Shown here piece by piece: positions 1-5,278 of a stretch of DNA of 5,278 nucleotides. The notes beneath the pieces are model-generated. The model had not been told where the DNA came from and did no database searches. It worked only from the letters and a program-made list of their open reading frames with translations. Position 1 is the first letter of the stretch. Every line of letters starts with the position of its first letter. Source of the DNA: Perlabentimonas sp964554585 (GTDB lineage: Bacteria; Bacteroidota; Bacteroidia; Bacteroidales; Tenuifilaceae). The stretch lies in assembly GCA_964554585.1 (NCBI GenBank), contig CAZKPD010000164.1, positions 1-5,278 on the forward strand, read 5' to 3'. Both the position numbers and the translations under genes were made by a program.

Positions 1-1660
1 GTGGGATTATGAGGGATTGATTAAAACATTCGAAGAGGCTGTTACAAAAAGTCGCAAGAATCATATTCCTGTTCTTATTCATATTACCGATATCACCCAA
101 CCGCAAGGGCACTCCACTTCGGGTTCGCATGAGCGGTACAAATCGCCAGAGCGATTGCAGTGGGAGAAAGATTATGACGGCAACCTTAGGTTTAGAAACT
201 GGATTTTGGAGCATGGACTTGCCACTGAAAATGAACTGCTAGAGATAGAAAAAAGAGCCGAAACCGATGCCCGCGAAGCAAGGAATGCTGCTTGGAAAAA
301 ATATTCGGATCCCATTAAAGCAGAGCGTGATGCGCTTTTGAAAATTATTGATAACCGTTCCTGCATGTGCAAGCGTGAGCACGTGGATAAGGTAGGCTTA
401 ATCTCCGATGAGCTGCGCAAAATTGCCAATCCCATTCGTAAGGATAATATGAGCAGTGTAAAACGTATCCTTCGTCATGTTTGTACAGATTGTTCCATGC
501 GCGAAAAGCTTCAGGCTGATCTTTCTAAATGGATGAAAGAGAATAGGGTGCATGGTGCCGATATGTATAGCACCCATTTGTATAGCGATACCGAAAAATC
601 GGCGGTGAACATTAAACCTATTCCTGCAGTATTCTCAGACAATTCGCCTGTAGTTACTGGTCGTGAGGTGCTTAGGGATAATTGGGATAAGCAGTTTGCT
701 AAAAATCCTTTGCTGGTGGTATTTGGTGAGGATGTGGGACATATCGGCGGAGTAAACCAAACCTTTGAGGGGATGCAGGAGAAGTATGGAGAGGTGCGAA
801 TTATGGATACCGGTATTCGGGAGAATACCATTATGGGACAAGGAATTGGTGCAGCCCTCCGGGGGTTACGTCCGGTGGCAGAGATTCAATATTTCGACTA
901 TCTCCTCTATGCTTTGCAAACTTTAAGTGATGACTTGGCTACGCTACGATGGCGAACCAAGAGCGGGCAGGAGGCTCCACTTATCATTTCTACCCGCGGG
1001 CATAGGCTCGAGGGGGTTTGGCACTCGGGTTCGCCGCTTAGCATGGTAATCAATTCCATCCGTGGCGTTTATGTTTGCGTTCCACGCAATATGACGCAAG
1101 CCGCCGGAATGTATAATACGCTGCTTGAGGCCAACGACCCGGCCCTAGTTATTGAACCGCTAAATGGTTATAGGCTCAAAGAGCGTATGCCCGATAACGT
1201 GGGCGAGTTTAAAGTTCCATTGGGTGTGCCCGAGATTCTAAAAGAGGGAACCGATGTTACCCTTGTTACCTACGGAAGTTGTGTTCGGATTGCCGAAGAG
1301 GCCGTGGAGCAGCTAACCGAATTTGGAATCTCGGTCGAACTTATTGACGTTCAAACGCTGCTTCCATTCGACAAGACCAATACGGTTATTGAATCGCTGA
1401 AGAAAACGGGAAGGATTGCTTTCTTTGATGAGGATGTTCCCGGAGGAGCCACTGCATTTATGATGAGTCAGGTGATAGAGAAACGTGAGGGTTTTTATCT
1501 GCTAGACACTAAACCCAGAACGATTACGGCCAAGGAGCATAGGCCGGCCTACACTTCCGATGGCGACTACTTCTCGAACCCCAATGCAGAGGATGTGTTT
1601 GAAACCATTTACGAGATGATGCACGAATCAAATCCCAGCCGATTCCCTGAACTGTACTAG
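1..1660 (+). CDS. Fused 2-oxoacid dehydrogenase E1 (alpha tail + complete beta), 5' partial
   Basis: This is the thiamine-diphosphate-dependent decarboxylating component of a pyruvate or branched-chain 2-oxoacid dehydrogenase complex, cytoplasmic, passing the acyl group to lipoylated E2. The frame is open to the left edge (first full codon at base 2), so the TTG at 17 is not taken as the start; the N-terminal TPP-binding part of the alpha half is missing. Residue numbers here count from base 17. The alpha tail keeps the TPP/phosphorylation-loop motif QGHSTSGSHERY (about 30-41). A charged, probably helical linker (about 70-200) follows and carries cysteines C116, C118, C156 and C159. The beta half (about 210-547) has the cofactor glutamate in FGEDVG (E238), the active-site-type histidine in VWHSGSP (H336), and the C-terminal transketolase domain (TLVTYGS, then FFDEDVPGG). 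Alpha-beta fusion in one chain of roughly 800 residues is usual in Bacteroidota. The exact substrate (pyruvate or branched-chain oxoacid) cannot be decided from this part. The gene ends with TAG, 22 bases before a terminator hairpin. Confidence 0.5.
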   Translation, partial: WDYEGLIKTFEEAVTKSRKNHIPVLIHITDITQPQGHSTSGSHERYKSPERLQWEKDYDGNLRFRNWILEHGLATENELLEIEKRAETDAREARNAAWKKYSDPIKAERDALLKIIDNRSCMCKREHVDKVGLISDELRKIANPIRKDNMSSVKRILRHVCTDCSMREKLQADLSKWMKENRVHGADMYSTHLYSDTEKSAVNIKPIPAVFSDNSPVVTGREVLRDNWDKQFAKNPLLVVFGEDVGHIGGVNQTFEGMQEKYGEVRIMDTGIRENTIMGQGIGAALRGLRPVAEIQYFDYLLYALQTLSDDLATLRWRTKSGQEAPLIISTRGHRLEGVWHSGSPLSMVINSIRGVYVCVPRNMTQAAGMYNTLLEANDPALVIEPLNGYRLKERMPDNVGEFKVPLGVPEILKEGTDVTLVTYGSCVRIAEEAVEQLTEFGISVELIDVQTLLPFDKTNTVIESLKKTGRIAFFDEDVPGGATAFMMSQVIEKREGFYLLDTKPRTITAKEHRPAYTSDGDYFSNPNAEDVFETIYEMMHESNPSRFPELY

Positions 1661-1682
1661 GTAAGGATGGATACAAAAACTT

Positions 1683-1704
1683 AAAGCTGCCCGAGGGCAG
1701 CTTT
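1683..1704. terminator. Probable bidirectional intrinsic terminator
   Basis: A perfect 9-bp inverted repeat AAAGCTGCC / GGCAGCTTT with a CGAG loop lies in the gap between two convergent genes. On the + strand it runs into TTTTATTATTT. On the - strand the stem is followed by a TTTAAGTTTTTG stretch. Both sides therefore have a U-rich tail, and the hairpin could end the E1 transcript as well as the recR-TPR transcript. The assignment rests on the sequence alone. Confidence 0.5.
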
Positions 1705-1727
1705 TATTATTTGATCCGGCAGGAAAA

Positions 1728-2471
1728 TTACTTTTTCCCCGCAGCGCACTCGGTCATAATCATGCGACAAGCGTTCTTATTGCCCATGCTGCATGACTTA
1801 TGAAAATCGGGGCAAGCACTAATCTTATCGCCTGCTCGTAGGTGTGCCATCCCGCGATTGTAGTATGCGGTTGCATTTTCAGGGTTTAGATCAATAGCCT
1901 TGTTGTAATCTGCAATGGCCTCCTCATACATCCCCATGCGATAGCTAGAGAACGCTTTGTAGTTAAGTACAGTCGCATTTCGAGGGTTGAAAACTAGAGC
2001 ATCGGTAAAATCCTCAATGGCTTCTTCGTACTCCTCTTTTTGCATATAGGCAACCCCTCGGTTGATGTATAGCTGGGAATTAATGCTACCCACAGTAACC
2101 TCGGCACCCTTGTTAAAGCTTGCGATAGCCTTAACGTAATCCCCTTTTAGGTTGTATAGAATTCCTTCTCGAAGGTAAAACTCCGGGTTGTTGGGATGAT
2201 AGGAGATGGCACTTTCGATATGCTTTTGCGCATTTTTTAGGTTGTTGCTTCGCAATGAAGCCCTTATAATGCCCGAAAGGGCAGCGGTATCAGCCGGCTC
2301 ATTGACCAGCACCTGCGAAAAAAAGTTGATAGCCTCGTTGTACTCCTTGTTGTCAAGCTTTTGATAACCCATGGCCAGCAATCCTGAATCTTGGGCCATT
2401 AAGGGCCATTGGCTAAAGCAGCAAAGTACTGTAAGGGTTATGATTTTGAAAATATGCTGTAATCTTACCAT
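1728..2471 (-). CDS. Secreted TPR-repeat protein
   Basis: A 247-residue protein with tetratricopeptide repeats, expected to act as a protein-protein interaction scaffold; no enzymatic domain is visible. Residues 1-27 look like a Sec signal peptide: a basic start, a hydrophobic core (about 8-18), and a PLMAQ-D end suggesting signal peptidase I cleavage near residue 26 or 27. The two cysteines at 17-18 do not sit in a good lipobox, so a lipoprotein is less likely. About six TPR units follow, at roughly 31-60, 64-94, 97-127, 134-163, 168-197 and 202-232. The best are the fourth to sixth, with clear spaced G/Y/A positions and AIEDF / AIADY helices ending in NP. The last unit is a capping type with four evenly spread cysteines (C220, C227, C235, C242). 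The ATG at 2471 is chosen because the signal peptide starts there. The gene lies 24 bases after recR on the same strand and is probably co-transcribed with it. The specific role is unknown. Confidence 0.5.
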   Translation of the reverse strand: MVRLQHIFKIITLTVLCCFSQWPLMAQDSGLLAMGYQKLDNKEYNEAINFFSQVLVNEPADTAALSGIIRASLRSNNLKNAQKHIESAISYHPNNPEFYLREGILYNLKGDYVKAIASFNKGAEVTVGSINSQLYINRGVAYMQKEEYEEAIEDFTDALVFNPRNATVLNYKAFSSYRMGMYEEAIADYNKAIDLNPENATAYYNRGMAHLRAGDKISACPDFHKSCSMGNKNACRMIMTECAAGKK

Positions 2472-2495
2472 CTTAGTTCATCAAAGGTTATGCGT

Positions 2496-3122
2496 CTAGT
2501 TCGAAATAGTCTCCTCAAATTTCACTCTATTGGCAATGGCTCGGCCTAATGTTATCTCGTCTGTATACTCTAAATCATCTCCAAAAGCAACGCCCCGCGC
2601 AATGACAGAAACAGAAACAGGGAACGAATTTATCTTTTTAAAGATATAAAAATTTGTTGTATCTCCTTCGAGAGTGGCGCTTAATGCCAATATAACCTCT
2701 TGTACGTTGCCCTGTTCAATTTTGTTTACCAAATTTCCAATATTTATATCGGCAGGGCCAATCCCCTCCATGGGATTGATAACCCCGCCCAGCACGTAGT
2801 ATAGCCCGTGGTAACGGTTTGTGGCTTCGATGGATAGGACATCTTTAATGCTCTCAACCACACAAATAGTGGAGGTGTCGCGCTTTGGGTTTGCACAAAT
2901 GGAGCATACGGTCGTATCGGAAATGCTGTTACAATGCTTGCAGTACTTTACTTCCTGTTTAAGGGTGTTAATTGCATTGGAAAACTGGGTAACCTCTTGA
3001 GTGGGCTGTTTAAGCAGATGTAAAACTAGACGGAGTGCGGTTTTTTTCCCGATACCTGGCAGCTTCGAAAACTCGTCAACCGCATTCTCAAGCAGTTTAG
3101 ATGGAAAACTTTGTATGCTCAT
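2496..3122 (-). CDS. recR: Recombination mediator protein RecR
   Basis: RecR acts with RecO (and RecF) to load RecA onto SSB-coated single-stranded DNA at gaps, in the cytoplasm. The 208-residue product has the full family layout: a helix-hairpin-helix region at the N-terminus (about 10-38, with KLPGIGKKTALRL), a four-cysteine zinc site (C61, C64, C73, C76), a Toprim domain (about 85-180, with VVE around E90 and the ATLEGDTTNFYI segment), and the C-terminal ARGVAFGDDLEYTDEITLGRAI motif. Length matches the usual size of about 200 residues. The frame stays open for 77 codons further upstream, to 3353. That extension overlaps the divergent symporter start and has no RecR character, while the ATG at 3122 gives MSIQSFPSKLLENAV, the usual type of Bacteroidota N-terminus. 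The gene is the first of a two-gene unit with the TPR gene. Confidence 0.5.
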   Translation of the reverse strand: MSIQSFPSKLLENAVDEFSKLPGIGKKTALRLVLHLLKQPTQEVTQFSNAINTLKQEVKYCKHCNSISDTTVCSICANPKRDTSTICVVESIKDVLSIEATNRYHGLYYVLGGVINPMEGIGPADINIGNLVNKIEQGNVQEVILALSATLEGDTTNFYIFKKINSFPVSVSVIARGVAFGDDLEYTDEITLGRAIANRVKFEETISN

Positions 3123-3143
3123 TACTCTGTTTTGGTACTCTTG

Positions 3144-3151
3144 CAAATCTA
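3144..3151 (-). promoter_or_regulatory. Candidate -7 promoter element for recR
   Basis: Read on the - strand this is TAGATTTG, a full match to the Bacteroidota sigma-ABfr -7 consensus TAnnTTTG. It ends 21 bases before the recR ATG at 3122, which would give a leader of roughly 10-16 bases. No convincing TTTG at -33 is seen at 19-23 bases upstream, so the call rests on the -7 element and its placement only. Confidence 0.5.
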
Positions 3152-3206
3152 CAAATATTCGTTTAAAGGCGTGCATAAGAAAATTTTTTATTCCCTGTTT
3201 TTTACC

Positions 3207-3214
3207 TACCATTG
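3207..3214 (+). promoter_or_regulatory. Weak candidate -7 element for the symporter gene
   Basis: TACCATTG matches seven of the eight positions of the Bacteroidota -7 pattern TAnnTTTG. It lies 22 bases before the symporter ATG, with a T-rich run (about 3184-3189) at roughly -33. It is the best match found in the short divergent gap but is not strong. Confidence 0.5.
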
Positions 3215-3224
3215 CAACAATTTT

Positions 3225-3229
3225 GAGGA
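3225..3229 (+). promoter_or_regulatory. Shine-Dalgarno-like site for the symporter gene
   Basis: GAGGA stands seven bases before the ATG at 3237, a normal distance for a ribosome binding site. Bacteroidota genes often lack such a site and neither recR nor the TPR gene shows one. It supports 3237 as the symporter start. Confidence 0.5.
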
Positions 3230-3236
3230 TTAACGC

Positions 3237-4700
3237 ATGGAACCAATCTGGGTGATTATTATCATTGCCCTTTACTTTGGAGTTCTGATTCTGATAGGAG
3301 CGTATACAAGTAGAGGAGCCAACAACGAATCTTTTTATCTGGGTAACCGTCAATCGCCTTGGTATGTGGTGGCATTCGGAATGTTAGGCGCATCCATTTC
3401 AGGGGTAACCTTTATTTCCGTGCCCGGATATGTTGGCGATACGCAATTCTCATACCTCCAGCTGGTGCTTGGCTATTTGCTTGGCTACTTTGTGGTAGCC
3501 AATGTGCTGCTGCCGTTATACTATAAGCTCAATCTTACCTCAATTTATACCTACTTAGAGACCCGTTTTGGTTGGTACAGCTATAAAACCGGAGCCGCTT
3601 TTTTCTTGATATCAAGGGTAATAGGGTCTGCATTCCGACTCTTTTTGGTGGCAACGGTGCTTCAGGTTAGCGTGTTTGCTGCTTGGGGGGTTCCCTTTGT
3701 GGTTACTGTGGTGGTCACTATTCTGCTTATTTGGATTTACACCAATCGGGGGGGCATAAAAACCATAATTTGGACCGATACCCTGCAAACAGCTGTGCTG
3801 CTTATTGCCGTAGTCCTTACCATCTATTTCCTGATGAAAAGCATGGATCTTTCGTTTGCGGGTATGGTTGATGTGATATACAACAGCGAATATAGTCGTA
3901 CCTGGTTTTTTGATGATTGGAATGATAAACGCCATTTTGTGAAGCAATTCCTAAGCGGGGCATTTATCACCATAGTGATGACAGGGCTTGATCAGGATAT
4001 GATGCAAAAAAACCTGAGCTGCCGAAACCTTCGCGATGCCAAAAAGAATATGTATTGGTACGGCTTTGCATTTTTGCCAGTTAACCTTATCTTTTTGTCA
4101 TTGGGTGTATTGCTGTTCATCTTTGCAAATCAAAATGGTATAGCTATTCCGGCTCAAACGGACGAACTTTTCCCTATGATTGCTACCCAGGGCTACTTGC
4201 CCAAGGTGGTTAGTATCCTCTTTATTTTGGGCATTATTGCTGCAGCATACTCAAGCGCCGATTCGGCGCTAACCTCTCTCACCACATCATTTACGGTGGA
4301 TATATTAAGCCCTGTGAATAAATCGGAAGAGGAGATGAAGAAAATCCGTAGGCGCGTGCATGTGGGTATATCGGTACTAATGGCTGTGGTGATTATGGTT
4401 TTTAAGGCTATTAATGACGATAGCGTTATCAGTGCGCTATTTACGGTTGCCGGATATACCTATGGCCCACTATTGGGCCTTTACGCCTTTGGGCTATTCA
4501 CTCGGTTTAAGGTTAAAGATCGATGGGTTCCGTTGGTAGCTGTCCTTTCGCCCATTATCTGCTTTGTCCTTTCAACATACTCTGTGCAGCTGTTTAATGG
4601 TTACAAATTTGGATTTGAAATACTCATTGTAAACGGAGCTATAACCTTTTTGGGGTTGTTATTGCTTAGGGTAAAGGGGAGTAGGGTGGAGAAACTGTAA
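3237..4700 (+). CDS. Sodium:solute symporter (SSS family)
   Basis: A 487-residue inner-membrane protein of the sodium:solute symporter family (LeuT fold), which couples inward sodium flow to uptake of a small organic solute or ion. About 13 hydrophobic segments can be seen, at roughly 3-23, 43-66, 71-97, 118-142, 148-168, 178-200, 236-252, 273-297, 323-340, 375-391, 397-421, 430-450 and 460-478. Family marks include the FYLGNR loop before the second helix, the broken-helix segment GASISGVTFISVPGYV (51-66), and SSADSALTSLTTSF (339-352), where members of the family place sodium-binding hydroxyl residues. The GLDQDMMQKNLSCR stretch (250-263) also resembles the conserved cytoplasmic loop of these transporters. 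Length is normal and the gene looks intact. The start at 3237 is supported by a GAGGA site. It is transcribed away from recR and has no partner gene on its strand, so the substrate (sugar, amino acid, carboxylate, vitamin or other) cannot be told from context. Confidence 0.5.
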   Translation: MEPIWVIIIIALYFGVLILIGAYTSRGANNESFYLGNRQSPWYVVAFGMLGASISGVTFISVPGYVGDTQFSYLQLVLGYLLGYFVVANVLLPLYYKLNLTSIYTYLETRFGWYSYKTGAAFFLISRVIGSAFRLFLVATVLQVSVFAAWGVPFVVTVVVTILLIWIYTNRGGIKTIIWTDTLQTAVLLIAVVLTIYFLMKSMDLSFAGMVDVIYNSEYSRTWFFDDWNDKRHFVKQFLSGAFITIVMTGLDQDMMQKNLSCRNLRDAKKNMYWYGFAFLPVNLIFLSLGVLLFIFANQNGIAIPAQTDELFPMIATQGYLPKVVSILFILGIIAAAYSSADSALTSLTTSFTVDILSPVNKSEEEMKKIRRRVHVGISVLMAVVIMVFKAINDDSVISALFTVAGYTYGPLLGLYAFGLFTRFKVKDRWVPLVAVLSPIICFVLSTYSVQLFNGYKFGFEILIVNGAITFLGLLLLRVKGSRVEKL

Positions 4701-4711
4701 AGGGTTGTGAC

Positions 4712-4736
4712 TTGGGTTTCGATATAGAAACCCCAA
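4712..4736. terminator. Imperfect hairpin between convergent genes, possible terminator
   Basis: GGGTTTC (4714-4720) and GAAACCC (4727-4733) pair perfectly around a GATATA loop. The stem extends by two more pairs (TT/AA) across one bulged C. It lies between the ends of the symporter and ABC genes, where a terminator is expected. There is no U-rich tail on either strand, so it may be a weak terminator, a 3'-end stabilising stem or chance. The rest of the 69-base gap holds only short overlapping inverted repeats around 4742-4758. Confidence 0.5.
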
Positions 4737-4769
4737 ATCAGGGCTAAACAGCCGTTAGCATTCTGTGCA

Positions 4770-5278
4770 TTATTCTATTAGCTCTGTTATGAGCTTTAGG
4801 TTTCTTTTTTCCAGCTTTTCAAACAGTCCCCTTTCAAGATCCTTAAATTCATGGCTTTCCTTGCTATACTGAATTTTGCCATCCTCTAGGTAATGAATGA
4901 AATCACATAAGTTGGTTAAGGTTTCAATGATGTGTGAAGTTATTATGATGGTTTTATTTTTCTTTTTCAGTCCCAGTAGAATCAAGCGAAATATTCTGCA
5001 CGTTTCAATATCTAAAGCGTTAAATGGTTCGTCGAGAATGAGTATTGGCTTATCCTGCTTTATTATGCTGAGGATTGCCAGTTTTTTCTTCATTCCGGTC
5101 GAATATTCGTCTATAATTTGATTAAGTGGTAAAAGGAAAAGTTCATTCCATTTTTCCGTATCAAAATTATTGTTCGTAAATAGGTTAAGGTACTCCTTGC
5201 CTGTTATATTTGAATAGAAATAGGGCTCAGCCACAAGGTATGCAACAGCACTTTTTGCTAACCTTGCTCCATTCCATT
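4770..5278 (-). CDS. ABC transporter ATP-binding protein, 5' partial
   Basis: This is the C-terminal 169 residues of an ABC ATPase; the Walker A part lies beyond the right edge. The frame is open to the edge, and the GTG at 5234 is an internal valine codon, not a start. Visible in order are the Q-loop region AYLVAEPYFYSNITGKEYL (codons about 5242-5186), the signature YSTGMKKK (codons 5105-5082), Walker B with the catalytic glutamate and D-loop LILDEPFNALD (about 5042-5010), and the switch histidine in IIITSH (H codon 4934-4932). After it come ten or more residues of the usual EDGKI strand and a short charged tail. The YSTGM-type signature and the EPYFY-TGKEYL segment are typical of ATPases that pair with ABC-2 type permeases in export or immunity systems. 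The permease is not in the window and nothing downstream belongs to it, so it should lie upstream beyond the edge. The segment is noticeably AT-rich compared with its neighbours. The substrate is unknown. Confidence 0.5.
   Translation of the reverse strand, partial: WNGARLAKSAVAYLVAEPYFYSNITGKEYLNLFTNNNFDTEKWNELFLLPLNQIIDEYSTGMKKKLAILSIIKQDKPILILDEPFNALDIETCRIFRLILLGLKKKNKTIIITSHIIETLTNLCDFIHYLEDGKIQYSKESHEFKDLERGLFEKLEKRNLKLITELIE

Noticed and set aside
172..841. Several open frames on the - strand opposite the E1 gene
   Set aside because: They are antisense to a clearly conserved coding region, have no recognisable domain, and are low-complexity shadows rich in Ser, Leu and Ile.
2472..2495. 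Possible separate promoter for the TPR gene (AACCTTTG on the - strand)
   Set aside because: It matches the -7 pattern except at the first T, and the only TTTG upstream is about 26 bases away, too far for a -33 element; co-transcription with recR is simpler.
3123..3353. Open frame extending recR upstream by 77 codons
   Set aside because: It overlaps the start of the divergent symporter gene and the promoter gap, has no RecR-like sequence, and the ATG at 3122 gives the normal RecR N-terminus and length.
3612..3947. A 111-codon antisense frame and a 62-codon + frame inside the symporter gene
   Set aside because: Both lie in alternative frames of a well-supported membrane protein gene and show no family character or start signal.
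4742..4758. Short overlapping inverted repeats (GGCT/AGCC and GCTAA/TTAGC)
   Set aside because: Stems of four or five pairs with no U-tract are too short to call a terminator or operator.
4897..5121. A 74-codon + strand frame opposite the ABC ATPase gene
   Set aside because: It covers the Walker B and signature region of the real gene in antisense and has no independent support.

Overview
The window looks like an ordinary chromosomal stretch from a member of the Bacteroidota, probably a Bacteroidales-like organism (lower confidence). The reasons are a 2-oxoacid dehydrogenase E1 with alpha and beta subunits fused in one chain, a RecR that begins with the FPSKLLENAV-type N-terminus, a secreted TPR protein with a signal peptide ending in MAQ-D, and a good match to the Bacteroidota -7 promoter element TAnnTTTG upstream of recR. 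No RNA gene, insertion sequence, CRISPR array or phage gene is visible.

Layout. Bases 1-1660 (+) hold the 3' part of the fused E1 gene: the tail of the alpha half, a charged linker with four cysteines, and the complete beta half. A strong hairpin at 1683-1704 serves as a terminator, probably in both directions, between this gene and the convergent TPR gene. Bases 1728-3122 (-) hold a two-gene unit, recR followed 24 bases later by the TPR gene. A 114-base divergent promoter region (3123-3236) separates recR from a sodium:solute symporter gene at 3237-4700 (+). A short 69-base gap with an imperfect hairpin leads to the 3' part of an ABC transporter ATPase gene (4770 to the right edge, -), which also converges on the symporter.

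Function. The genes do not form a single pathway: central carbon metabolism (E1), recombinational DNA repair (RecR), a periplasmic or exported TPR scaffold, sodium-coupled uptake, and an ABC-2 type export or immunity-like ATPase. Each appears to be its own transcription unit except recR-TPR. The ABC segment is clearly more AT-rich than the rest and could be the edge of an accessory region that continues beyond the right end. I found no convincing evidence for a new system inside the window. The points most worth a second look are the cysteine motif in the E1 linker and the composition shift at the ABC gene. [Form note: the original answer gave no feature confidence values; the 0.5 on every feature is a placeholder required by the schema, not an estimate.]
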